Virus record (IMG/VR): IMGVR_UViG_3300027821_000004
Coordinates: 1 to 48,432 of that record
Length of the DNA stretch: 48,432 nucleotides
Origin: a virus
Direction: 5' to 3' (one strand)
The notes below the pieces were generated by a model. It worked only from the letters and a program-made list of their open reading frames with translations. It did not search any database and was not told where the DNA came from. A program made the translations under genes and the position numbers. Shown here one piece after another: positions 23,557 to 30,037 of the stretch (positions are counted from its first letter, which is position 1; each line of letters starts with the position of its first letter).

Positions 23557-23984
23557 TTGGTTTTTTCCTCTTCTATTTGTAGTTTGATTAGAACGATGTG
23601 AGTGTAGGTTAGGACTAGACGGAATTTGTCGTCTGCTATGCGATGAAAGTCTGCTTTTTGGGCAGCTATAAATAATGCTAGTTGAGTCATCATCATATCG
23701 GAGTCCTTTAGATTTACGGCGAACGTGAGGCCGGTAATCCATAGGAGCGCATCGTAGTCTAAGTCGTGTGGGTGCTTTTCTTGGATGCCGAGTGCAATTT
23801 CGTTTATGTGGTCGATTAGCGGTTTGTACTGCTTGTCGAGGTGTCGTACGATGGAGCGGTAGGTACTAGTTTCCTCGAGGTGGAGGATTGTTTCCGAGGA
23901 GAGGTCCAGCATATGCTGGACTTCTTTGTCATCTATGCTCTCACTTATCTCACGCAGAAAGCGGTAGGTTGTGGCGAGTTTCAC
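23553..23984 (-). CDS. hypothetical 143-aa helical protein between helicase halves
   Basis: Helix-rich with regular Leu/Ile spacing (EVQHMLDLSSETILHLEETS, IVRHLDKQYKPLIDHINEIA), suggesting a helical bundle. No nuclease or zinc motif. ATGA junctions on both sides; directly upstream of the helicase C-half. It may be a subunit or an insertion passenger. Confidence 0.65.
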   Translation of the reverse strand: MKLATTYRFLREISESIDDKEVQHMLDLSSETILHLEETSTYRSIVRHLDKQYKPLIDHINEIALGIQEKHPHDLDYDALLWITGLTFAVNLKDSDMMMTQLALFIAAQKADFHRIADDKFRLVLTYTHIVLIKLQIEEEKTK

Positions 23985-24238
23985 GATTTTATTTCTGCTA
24001 GTGGTTTGTTGAGATCTTGGACTTTGTTGGCGTATTGAATCAAGCTCTCGGCCAAGCTCACCGCTTCTAGAGGGGTGATATCACCTAGGATATAGGGATG
24101 GAGATTGATGTGGACGGAGTAGGAATGATCCGGCTTCATACGCAGTCCAACGCTGGGCTGTATATCTTCGGTCAATTCCTTGGTTGACCAATCTTTATAG
24201 CGCCGGTCGTTACGCTTCATTTGTTGATAGAGTTTCAT
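23981..24238 (-). CDS. hypothetical 85-aa protein
   Basis: Start taken at 24238 (MKLYQQMKRNDRRYKDWSTK), an ATGA overlap with the upstream gene; a longer frame to 24268 is out of register with the coupling. Contains HSYSVHINLHPYILGDIT followed by a helix. Unknown function. Confidence 0.6.
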   Translation of the reverse strand: MKLYQQMKRNDRRYKDWSTKELTEDIQPSVGLRMKPDHSYSVHINLHPYILGDITPLEAVSLAESLIQYANKVQDLNKPLAEIKS

Positions 24239-24426
24239 AGTATTTTGTCGGCGTCGTGCATGGCACATACTCCGGCCTTGAAGCCAGCGTAGAAGCCGGC
24301 CTTTGCGGCAGCAATTTGATCCTTAGTTAAAGTCCATGCCAGCGTAAAGTATTGCTCGCGGAATTTATACCATTCGCTGTCGATGTGAGATAGTATCTTT
24401 TGGGCGGTTTCTGGGTCAGTTTTCAT
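24235..24426 (-). CDS. hypothetical 63-aa protein
   Basis: Start taken at 24426 (MKTDPETAQKILSHIDSEWY), an ATGA overlap with the zinc protein. A GFYAGFKAG motif near the C terminus recurs in small phage proteins. No further evidence. Confidence 0.6.
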   Translation of the reverse strand: MKTDPETAQKILSHIDSEWYKFREQYFTLAWTLTKDQIAAAKAGFYAGFKAGVCAMHDADKIL

Positions 24427-24611
24427 TCTGTGGCGATATCTGCGGGGCAGTAATGTGGACCGTTGGTGCCGCATTTTGGGCAGCGCCAACATTCCTTGTG
24501 AAAGTGCAGGTAGTGGGTTGATGGTCCGCTGTGGCGCTCTATCGTGAGGCGGTCTTTGGTGGTGACCGGCTTTCCGCAGTGTTCGCAGTTGTATTTAGTT
24601 ATTATGTTCAT
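24423..24611 (-). CDS. LIM-like zinc-binding protein, 62 aa
   Basis: CEHC at residues 9-12, then an H...HKEC segment, CPKC, and a final HYC, giving six to eight potential zinc ligands spaced like a LIM or double zinc ribbon. It overlaps the 3' end of the helicase N-half by 17 bp. A nucleic-acid or protein adaptor is plausible. Confidence 0.7.
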   Translation of the reverse strand: MNIITKYNCEHCGKPVTTKDRLTIERHSGPSTHYLHFHKECWRCPKCGTNGPHYCPADIATE

Positions 24612-25557
24612 CTAATGTTTGGTTGAGGGTTTGTTCGCATACGCAATCCTGTGCGGTTTCGCCGCACAGAGGGCACAGATCCACCTCTGGGGGGTTGTAT
24701 TTGTTTGTGATGATGCGGTGGTCTAGCCATGTGGTGAGGACGTGTTGCGCGGCGTAGACTGCCATCTTGGAACAGCGGAAGCTGACACTTAGAGGCAGCT
24801 CCAGCATGTTGAATTGAGCCTTGAGTTTAGGCATTGATTGGCTATCTGCACCGCGGAAGGCGTAGATACTTTGGTATGGATCACCTACTGCAATGATCTT
24901 GCCGGTGGGTTTGACCATGCGATCCAACAGGGCGTGTTGGATGCCGTTTAGATCCTGGGCTTCGTCTACGAAGAGGTAATCGGCGCGGACGAAGGGTACA
25001 TTTAGTAGCCACGTTAGATAGATCATGTCATTGTAGTCTATGTTGGCGTGATCCTTGATGGAGAGGGCGAATGTTTGCGCGGCGTATTTGATGCCCCGCT
25101 CTTCGCTGCCATCACATAGGAGCTGATGATAGTCTACGAGATCCTGCCATGCAGGATCTGTAGAGGGTTGACTCTTGCCGTATTCTACTAGTTTGGTGAC
25201 GAAGGGCGCGTAGGTGTAGAACTCTTCTTTGTCACCTTCGCATAGGGTGCGGAAGATTTTGCGGGTTTTGTCCTCGTCTACGTTGGGGAATCTGGGCAGC
25301 CCTAGTTTGAGGGCACCGAGGCAGTGGCTGTGGAAGGTGCTGGATTTGCAGTAGGGAGGCAACTTTTCTCGAAGGGTGTTGGCAATGGACTTGTTGAACG
25401 CGATAAAGACGCTGATGGCACGCGGGCTGATACGGCGGGCAGTCTCGACGATTACCCAGGTTTTACCGGAGCCTGCGGAGGCATTGACGATTATGTGTCG
25501 GGTGCCGTGGATTGCGGCGTCGAAGACAGATTCTTGTTGTGGAGTTGGGTCTGGCAT
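24595..25557 (-). CDS. split UvrD/Rep-type helicase, N-terminal half (motifs Q, I-IV) with zinc-like tail
   Basis: A 320-residue protein with Q-motif TPQQ at 5-8, Walker A ASAGSGKT at 26-33, motif Ia FNKS at about 54-57, DEAQD at 198-202, GDPYQSIYAFRGAD at 225-238 and SFRCS at 259-263. The frame then ends with a short Cys-rich tail (CPLCGETAQDCVCEQ, 295-309) instead of the second RecA lobe. Motifs V and VI are encoded 1 kb downstream at 22942-23556. The tail and the four intervening genes are unusual. The protein would need the second half to work as a helicase. Start ATG in an AACATTATG context. Confidence 0.85.
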   Translation of the reverse strand: MPDPTPQQESVFDAAIHGTRHIIVNASAGSGKTWVIVETARRISPRAISVFIAFNKSIANTLREKLPPYCKSSTFHSHCLGALKLGLPRFPNVDEDKTRKIFRTLCEGDKEEFYTYAPFVTKLVEYGKSQPSTDPAWQDLVDYHQLLCDGSEERGIKYAAQTFALSIKDHANIDYNDMIYLTWLLNVPFVRADYLFVDEAQDLNGIQHALLDRMVKPTGKIIAVGDPYQSIYAFRGADSQSMPKLKAQFNMLELPLSVSFRCSKMAVYAAQHVLTTWLDHRIITNKYNPPEVDLCPLCGETAQDCVCEQTLNQTLDEHNN

Positions 25558-25561
25558 AATG

Positions 25562-25864
25562 TTAAACAGCTACTTTGATGACTGTTAGAGTTTCACCGCA
25601 GTTTGGGCACTTGCCGTCTGCGGGTTTAGGGGCACCCGAGCCGTAGAATGCTTCTTCGTTCCAAGCACAGCGTTCTTCCTTCGCGGCCTGGATGTGTTTG
25701 CATTCAGTTTTACGGAATCGGAAGTGCGGACAGGTACAGGACCATCCGTACTGGTAGTCACCGGTTGGCTGGAAGCCGTAGGTTACGCTGTACTCTTTTA
25801 TTTGTTTGTGGAAGTGCTGGGTGCTGGGGCAGACGTGGTAGTATTCGATGGTGAGGTCTGGCAT
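25562..25864 (-). CDS. SWIM zinc-finger protein, 100 aa
   Basis: Start taken at 25864 (MPDLTIEYYHVCPSTQHFHK) in an ATTATG context; the longer frame to 26062 overlaps a coupled gene. It has a SWIM signature CTCPHFRFRKTECKHI at 43-58 (CxC...CxH) and a second CPNC at 86-89. SWIM domains bind DNA or proteins and often accompany recombination and helicase factors. It lies four bases upstream of the helicase N-half. Confidence 0.85.
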   Translation of the reverse strand: MPDLTIEYYHVCPSTQHFHKQIKEYSVTYGFQPTGDYQYGWSCTCPHFRFRKTECKHIQAAKEERCAWNEEAFYGSGAPKPADGKCPNCGETLTVIKVAV

Positions 25865-25877
25865 AATATCATTGTCG

Positions 25878-26099
25878 TTAAATTTCCACGGTGAAGCGGG
25901 TGGGTCGCGGTGAGCGATTGCGAACTGCGGTGGCGACGGCGTAATGACCTTTGGCGTTTGCGGGACGAATTGTGGTGATGTAAACGCAGATTTCATTATG
26001 GTAGCCAAAGAGTTTGACTTCTTGTGTAGGCCAGCGGCGGGCAGCTTCGACCCGTGCTTCACGTGCAGTACGTGCGATTAGTGTAGAGGTTTGTTTCAT
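25878..26099 (-). CDS. hypothetical 73-aa basic protein
   Basis: Start at 26099 (MKQTSTLIARTAREARVEAA) from the ATGA overlap. An Arg/Ala-rich helix is followed by strands (EVKLFGYHNEICVYITTIRP) and a basic tail. Possibly nucleic-acid binding; unrecognised. Confidence 0.6.
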   Translation of the reverse strand: MKQTSTLIARTAREARVEAARRWPTQEVKLFGYHNEICVYITTIRPANAKGHYAVATAVRNRSPRPTRFTVEI

Positions 26100-26290
26100 T
26101 TGCTGTGTTTTTGGGTTTGGTAGATTGTGGCGGCGAATCGCACGGCGTCGAACTTTGGGTAGTTTGCTGAGCAGAATTGGATGCAAGCGTGAATGGCGTG
26201 ATTGTAGCCACGGCGCTCGACTGGATCTTGTATTTGGTGATAGCCGCGCGAGAGCGCGGTGGTGAGTGCGATGAAATCTTTCTTTGTCAC
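26096..26290 (-). CDS. hypothetical 64-aa protein (GTG start)
   Basis: A GTG at 26288-26290 overlaps the TGA of the 53-aa gene (GTGA), and its stop overlaps the next ATG. A helical sequence with GYHQIQDPVERRGYNHAIHA. No family recognised. Confidence 0.6.
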   Translation of the reverse strand: MTKKDFIALTTALSRGYHQIQDPVERRGYNHAIHACIQFCSANYPKFDAVRFAATIYQTQKHSK

Positions 26291-26448
26291 AGGGGTGATA
26301 CGATTTCTAGGGTGTCTGCGGCTTCCATTTCAGCGACATCGCCACGGTCGTATGCTGAGTCTTTGATGGATCTTAGTATGAGCTGTGCGGCTTCGTGAGT
26401 TTCGCATGAGCACAACTCTTTACCTTTGTATTTGATGATATATTTCAT
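26287..26448 (-). CDS. hypothetical 53-aa protein
   Basis: ATG 26446-26448 to TGA 26287-26289. Begins MKYIIKYKGKELCSCETHEA and ends LEIVSPL, a small alpha/beta protein. Three bases separate it from the P-loop kinase gene. Short but tightly packed and coupled. Confidence 0.6.
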   Translation of the reverse strand: MKYIIKYKGKELCSCETHEAAQLILRSIKDSAYDRGDVAEMEAADTLEIVSPL

Positions 26449-26451
26449 AGG

Positions 26452-26865
26452 TTAGTCGTTATCTGGGAAGTGGGTTATGTGAGAGAGGTGGGGGTATAGA
26501 TGGGACCAGACTGTCATTATGCCTTTCCCCATTTTACGTTGGCCGTCTGTAGTTTCGGTTTTTGGGCGAGTGAGGACGTAGACGCGATCACAGGGGATGG
26601 TGACGTTGAACGATAGCCAATGACGTAAGGCGCGAGCGGCAGCGTGGCCTTCAATCAACCAAGGGTCCGGTAATGTCATCCAGCGCATCGCAACGTATTT
26701 ACCTGAATTTAGTATTGTGATGGACTCGGGTAGGTAGTTCACACCATAGACTGGTTGCTTGGTGTGACTCAGATGGTCTGAACAGTATATTTCACTGGGT
26801 GAGGCCAGCTTTCTGGCTAGGGTTGATTTGCCAGTGCGCGGGGGGCCGACGATTACGATTTTCAT
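26452..26865 (-). CDS. P-loop kinase-like NTPase, 137 aa
   Basis: Begins MKIVIVGPPRTGKSTLARKL with Walker A GPPRTGKS at 7-14. A WLIEGH strand and a CDRVYVLTRPK strand follow, as in adenylate or (deoxy)nucleoside kinase-like folds. It may phosphorylate a nucleotide or nucleic-acid end, but the substrate is not readable from sequence. ATGA-coupled to the gene upstream. Confidence 0.7.
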   Translation of the reverse strand: MKIVIVGPPRTGKSTLARKLASPSEIYCSDHLSHTKQPVYGVNYLPESITILNSGKYVAMRWMTLPDPWLIEGHAAARALRHWLSFNVTIPCDRVYVLTRPKTETTDGQRKMGKGIMTVWSHLYPHLSHITHFPDND

Positions 26866-27068
26866 TCGTAGGTACGGTGGGCGTCGTCTGATAGATCTTC
26901 GAAGTAGAGGATTATGTTATCGAGCATGTCGTCTACTTCATGGAGGGCGCTGATATCTTGAGGCTGCCAGCAGTCGGGGTGAACATTGCGGAGAATGTTG
27001 ATTTGGTGCTGGATGGTGTCCAGGTACTGGGCGGCGGTGGGAGTTACGATTTGGTTTGGGTTTTTCAT
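26862..27068 (-). CDS. hypothetical 68-aa protein
   Basis: Start at 27068 (MKNPNQIVTPTAAQYLDTIQ), ten bases after the UUCG hairpin. Helix-rich and acidic at the C terminus (DDMLDNIILYFEDLSDD). The hairpin directly before the ATG may influence its translation. Confidence 0.6.
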   Translation of the reverse strand: MKNPNQIVTPTAAQYLDTIQHQINILRNVHPDCWQPQDISALHEVDDMLDNIILYFEDLSDDAHRTYE

Positions 27069-27078
27069 AAAATGATTA

Positions 27079-27102
27079 CTGGATGCTCCGAAGAGCATCC
27101 AG
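27079..27102 (-). terminator. leftward hairpin/terminator with UUCG loop
   Basis: A perfect 10-bp stem (CTGGATGCTC with GAGCATCCAG). On the minus strand the loop is UUCG closed by C-G, the classic ultrastable tetraloop, followed by TAATCATTTT. It lies between the 147-aa gene and the next ATG and could be a weak terminator or a processing/stability element. Confidence 0.65.
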
Positions 27103-27111
27103 GGTATCAGT

Positions 27112-27555
27112 TTAGATTTGGTCGCTATTCGCTGGAGCCGTAGGCTCGGGGCAGCGGACTACGCGGGTGACGACACGTTCGACTTTGGCCGGGACGTGGA
27201 TATATTCCACTTTTTCCTCGATCACACAGCTGGTGGGTGGTTCACCGTTGTATATGCGGATTTGGAAGCCACCGACACGTTCGCGGCGGATGTAGTGTAG
27301 GCCGCCATTGTAGCCGGGCGATTTGTCCCATTTGCCTGGGAATATCTTTAGGACTCGCAGCATATCTGGGCGCTTTAGATTGTCGAAATCGACAAAGTCG
27401 AGGCAGAATGTTGGCTGTATAGCCAAGCTCTCTAGAAGCTCACGGTGGGTCTGGAGGAATTCTAGTTGAGCGACGAGCTGAGCCATTTCATTTTGGAGAC
27501 GGCGCTCGGTGCGCTGGATTGGAGTTAGGTTTGGGTTTTCGGTTTTGTACTGCAT
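27112..27555 (-). CDS. hypothetical 147-aa coiled-coil protein
   Basis: Start chosen at 27555 (MQYKTENPNLTPIQRTERRL) behind an AAACAAACATACATAAT leader; the frame is open to 27594. The first 60 residues are strongly helical (LQNEMAQLVAQLEFLQTHRE). A Gly/Tyr/Arg-rich middle and a C-terminal Val-rich strand (VEYIHVPAKVERVVTRVV) follow. Directly downstream of ArdC. No function assigned. Confidence 0.65.
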   Translation of the reverse strand: MQYKTENPNLTPIQRTERRLQNEMAQLVAQLEFLQTHRELLESLAIQPTFCLDFVDFDNLKRPDMLRVLKIFPGKWDKSPGYNGGLHYIRRERVGGFQIRIYNGEPPTSCVIEEKVEYIHVPAKVERVVTRVVRCPEPTAPANSDQI

Positions 27556-27586
27556 ATTATGTATGTTTGTTTGGGAGATTACTTGC

Positions 27587-28384
27587 CTAGGCACTTACCA
27601 CAGGCTGAGCCTGTAGTTTATCGAATCGTTTGGCGGCGTGGGAGGCGGCTTTGAGGATTAGGCCGGGTTCTGATTGGAGCTTTTTGGCCCAACCTTGGAC
27701 GTAGGCTTTACTATTTGTGAAGCACGAAGTGCTGAGCAATCCGCATTCGTTGAGTGCGAAGCACGAAAAGATTTCGGCGCAGAGTTCTTCAAATGAATAC
27801 GGTTCAACCGAGTGGCGCTGATCTGCTTCGCATAGACTATGGCCAATTTCGTGGAATGCTGTTGCATAGTATTCCTCAGTAGAGCGGAAGTTTTCTTTGT
27901 GCGGTAGTTCAATGGTGTGGAGTGCGGGGGTGTAGGCTGCGCGGTGCGAGCCGTAGGTGATGGGTGCGGAGAGCAGAGATTCACCGTCTAGGACTAGCTG
28001 TTCTGCCCTGTCGTGCGGGACGAAGTCCAGCACGGGGGTGGCCGGGACTTCTATGCCTTCGACGCGGACGGCGGGGAATACGTTGTAATAGCGGAGCATT
28101 GCAAAGTTCTTGTCATTGTCCTCGTCGCGGAGGGTTTTGTAGAATGCGATGCGGATTGCGCGGGTGCCTTTTTGTAGGTGGCCGCCTAGTTCCTGTATCT
28201 GGTTGAACGTTAGGTAGTATTCGCCTTGTCCGAAGAGTCCGAGGGCTAGGACGTTGAAACCGCGATAAGATTTCTTACTGATTAGGTTTTTGAAGGAGCG
28301 GGAGACCCAGGGCTTTTGCCAGGGTATGGTGCCGCTGTTGAGAGATTCTATGAATCCTTGGGTGAGTATTTGTTGTGGGGTCAT
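27587..28384 (-). CDS. ardC: ArdC-type antirestriction protein with zinc metallopeptidase domain
   Basis: A 265-residue protein. The N terminus carries the ArdC_N signature (IPWQKPW at 20-26, then YRGFNVLAL and QKGTRAI), a DNA-binding domain. The C-terminal domain has zincin HEIGH at 178-182 with EELCAE near 199-204. ArdC proteins of plasmids and phages bind DNA and protect incoming DNA from restriction enzymes. Early-operon position fits a counter-defence role soon after entry. Start at an ATG in an AACAAACATG context. Confidence 0.9.
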   Translation of the reverse strand: MTPQQILTQGFIESLNSGTIPWQKPWVSRSFKNLISKKSYRGFNVLALGLFGQGEYYLTFNQIQELGGHLQKGTRAIRIAFYKTLRDEDNDKNFAMLRYYNVFPAVRVEGIEVPATPVLDFVPHDRAEQLVLDGESLLSAPITYGSHRAAYTPALHTIELPHKENFRSTEEYYATAFHEIGHSLCEADQRHSVEPYSFEELCAEIFSCFALNECGLLSTSCFTNSKAYVQGWAKKLQSEPGLILKAASHAAKRFDKLQAQPVVSA

Positions 28385-28389
28385 GTTTG

Positions 28390-28599
28390 TTAGTCTGTTA
28401 GTTTTGTTCTGGGAAATTTGTACCAGTCTGCTGGCGAGTCATTTTTGATTTGGCCGATATGGACGCCGTAAATGTCTACAATTTCTAGATCGTTGGTGAC
28501 GCGGTAGTCATGTTCGTTGAGCCAAGGGAAAAAGTATGCGGGCGTCATTGCTAAGAATTGGTCCGGCATCTCGACACGGATGAGAACTTTATATTTCAT
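28390..28599 (-). CDS. hypothetical 69-aa protein
   Basis: Begins MKYKVLIRVEMPDQFLAMTP. Alternating strands and helices (VTNDLEIVDIYGVHIGQI). It overlaps the zinc-ribbon gene by 11 bp upstream and precedes ArdC by five bases. Unknown. Confidence 0.6.
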   Translation of the reverse strand: MKYKVLIRVEMPDQFLAMTPAYFFPWLNEHDYRVTNDLEIVDIYGVHIGQIKNDSPADWYKFPRTKLTD

Positions 28600-29014
28600 C
28601 TTCGCGCATTGCGATGGTTACGGAACGTGGCGCGAGGGAGCGCATGTCTGGAGGAAGGATGGCAATGTAGTATCCGCCAGCTGCATCAGCGGTGAGGCCA
28701 ATTTCTGCGGGTACGATTGTGGAGTCTGGTTCGGTAAAGGTGCGGACGAGCGGTGTTTCGGGTGTGGGTGAATTTTTTACGAAGTCGAAGATGCCCTCTG
28801 CTTCGATCTTGTTGGCTGTGGAGTAGTAGCGTGTGTGCGCTGTTTTGATGGACTGGACGGAGTCGATGTAGGACATTGTCCAGCGGTGTTCTTTTGCGCG
28901 GCGCTTGCAGCGCACGGTGCAGTAGAGACGTGTGGGGTGGCCGTGGAATGGTTTGCCGCAGAAGCGGCATATTTTATCTACGGCCTGAGTGTGATATTCG
29001 GACTGGTCTTGCAT
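28589..29014 (-). CDS. zinc-ribbon protein, 141 aa, possibly leaderless
   Basis: Start chosen at 29014 (MQDQSEYHTQAVDKICRFCG). The zinc ribbon CRFCGKPFHGH...YCTVRC at about residues 16-35 has four Cys, followed by a basic stretch (KRRAKEHRW) likely to touch DNA. The C-terminal part is beta-rich. The frame is open upstream for another 136 codons through the palindromic region, but that stretch is compositionally alien and probably non-coding. A TTGACG/TATCCT promoter ends seven bases before the ATG, so the transcript may have no leader. Confidence 0.7.
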   Translation of the reverse strand: MQDQSEYHTQAVDKICRFCGKPFHGHPTRLYCTVRCKRRAKEHRWTMSYIDSVQSIKTAHTRYYSTANKIEAEGIFDFVKNSPTPETPLVRTFTEPDSTIVPAEIGLTADAAGGYYIAILPPDMRSLAPRSVTIAMREDEI

Positions 29015-29021
29015 AGGGAGT

Positions 29022-29050
29022 AGGATAGCGCACTTCTCGAAGGCCGTCAA
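29022..29050 (-). promoter_or_regulatory. sigma70-like promoter, leftward, close to the start codon
   Basis: On the minus strand TTGACG (29045-29050) is separated by 17 bases from TATCCT (29022-29027). The ATG of the zinc-ribbon gene begins seven bases after the -10, which is where transcription would be expected to start. No Shine-Dalgarno is present, consistent with a leaderless mRNA. Confidence 0.5.
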
Positions 29051-29109
29051 GCTTTCGTTTTTTGTTTCGATTGTTTGAAAAATGTTTTTTTCTCTGTATA
29101 CGTAAGAAG

Positions 29110-29260
29110 TTGGTTGTTGGGTGTGGTAGGGGGACATGGCTTTGCCGCTTTTGCTTTTGGCTTTGTATTGTATTTTTTTTTTTTTTAAAATTTTAAAATA
29201 CAAAAAGGGCCAAAAAGCGGCGGCAAGCCTATGCCCCCCTACCACTTCCAACCTCCAACC
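29110..29260. repeat. imperfect 150-bp palindrome with T14/AT-rich centre (candidate origin or large stem-loop)
   Basis: The arm starting GTGGTAGGGGGACATGGC (29123 on) is matched in inverse by GCCTATGCCCCCCTACCAC (ending 29245). Arms extend with small gaps from about 29110 to 29260. The centre holds 14 T, then AAAATTTTAAAAT (29173-29199), which would melt easily. The arms could extrude a cruciform or form a long RNA hairpin. There is no U-tract exit, so it is not a simple terminator. Confidence 0.75.
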
Positions 29261-29443
29261 TGGACTTTGCCCTCTGCCTAGGAAAAAAAGACTCTCAGGA
29301 GCAATCGAAAAAATCCGCCCCAGCATTGGGCTTCCCAGCCCCCAAAAATTTCCTGCCCACAATTCAGGTTCTAGTAAATTCAATTCCACCAAACCATTTG
29401 CCAGCAGCCCAATTGCTACCAATCCAAATGTTTCAGTTTGAAA

Positions 29444-29464
29444 ATTCCAACGCTGCGTTGGAAT
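29444..29464 (-). terminator. hairpin, possible weak leftward terminator
   Basis: A perfect 9-bp stem ATTCCAACG/CGTTGGAAT with a 3-base loop. On the minus strand it is followed by TTTTC. It lies downstream of the 51-aa gene. Confidence 0.4.
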
Positions 29465-29517
29465 CGTGTGAGGCCAACCTTGATGTCCGCCCCAGGCCGC
29501 GCCGCGCTAAAGCCCCA

Positions 29518-29537
29518 CGGGAGGCCGGAGCCTCCCG
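29518..29537 (-). terminator. GC-rich hairpin with UCCG loop downstream of the 51-aa gene
   Basis: A perfect 8-bp stem CGGGAGGC/GCCTCCCG. The minus-strand loop is UCCG closed by C-G, of the UNCG stable type. The following TGGGGCTTTAG is a weak U-tract, so termination efficiency is doubtful. Confidence 0.45.
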
Positions 29538-29550
29538 CAGGGCCGATGCA

Positions 29551-29706
29551 CTATTCGTCTAAAGGGTTAACCCTTTGAATAACAGTGTCGGTTGCGCCTA
29601 ATTCTTCGGCGGTGGCGCAAAATGCTAGTCCGGCTTCATTGCCGATATAGGTTGCGTCGTTTTCGTCGCAGGTGAAGTCTATGGTGATTGTGAATCTTGT
29701 TTTCAT
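29551..29706 (-). CDS. hypothetical 51-aa protein
   Basis: ATG 29704-29706 overlaps the upstream TGA (ATGA), and the stop is TAG at 29551-29553. Begins MKTRFTITIDFTCDENDATY, a strand-rich small protein. It is the last gene before the 536-bp atypical segment and its two hairpins. Unknown function. Confidence 0.6.
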   Translation of the reverse strand: MKTRFTITIDFTCDENDATYIGNEAGLAFCATAEELGATDTVIQRVNPLDE

Positions 29707-29879
29707 TGTTGGGTTTCTAGGTATCGCTCTAGTTTAGCCTGTGCTTTGTTGAGACGGCGCTCCTTACGGACGCGCCGTGCCGGATCGTATGACCAGTGTT
29801 TTGTGGTCCGGCGAACGCTATGTTGTAGGTTGGCAATGGAGGACTTAGTCCTCCATGCGATGGGGTCTGGCGTTCTCAT
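29703..29879 (-). CDS. hypothetical basic 58-aa protein
   Basis: ATG 29877-29879 to TGA 29703-29705, with ATGA overlaps on both sides. Strongly basic (SVRRTTKHW, RRVRKERRLNKAQAKLERYL), probably helical and nucleic-acid binding. No family recognised. Confidence 0.6.
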   Translation of the reverse strand: MRTPDPIAWRTKSSIANLQHSVRRTTKHWSYDPARRVRKERRLNKAQAKLERYLETQQ

Positions 29880-30037
29880 CTATTACCCTTTAAGATTGCG
29901 ATGAGAAAACCTACAGGCAGAGCCAGCCCGAATAGGATAATGAACAGCGAGGGGAATAAACAAAACGCTGCGGCTAGTAACCCCATGCCTACAAAATGTA
30001 GGATAAGGAACTTGGCGATTGCGAATAGTGGGTTCAT
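29876..30037 (-). CDS. 53-aa two-span membrane protein
   Basis: Start at 30037 with GGAGG eight bases upstream; the longer frame to 30190 lacks a site and runs through the 38-aa gene. Two hydrophobic spans (FLILHFVGMGLLAAAFCLF and LFIILFGLALPVGFLIAIL) with a basic C terminus (KGNR). A holin-like topology, but in the early operon, so a host-membrane function is equally possible. Confidence 0.65.
   Translation of the reverse strand: MNPLFAIAKFLILHFVGMGLLAAAFCLFPSLFIILFGLALPVGFLIAILKGNR

Larger units (their letters stand above)
29015..29550. other. 536-bp gene-free segment of atypical composition
   Basis: Contains a promoter at its left end, then a 150-bp imperfect palindrome with AT-rich centre, then a C/A-rich plus-strand stretch to about 29440 and two hairpins (29444-29464 and 29518-29537). 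Hand counts on the plus strand give G24/C7 for 29101-29160 and G8/C28 for 29221-29280. One minus-strand frame (to 29422) is open across it, but the codon content looks accidental. Best read as a regulatory or replication-related segment. Confidence 0.6.

Noticed and set aside
22942-23742. A 266-aa version of the helicase C-half
   Set aside because: The first 62 residues are low-complexity Arg/Ser-rich and run through the coding region of the 143-aa gene; the ATGA start at 23556 fits the operon and the family.
28589-29422. A 277-aa version of the zinc-ribbon protein extending upstream through the palindrome
   Set aside because: The extra 136 codons cross the T14 tract and long inverted repeat, show no domain, and a good promoter lies just before the internal Met; the open frame is probably chance.
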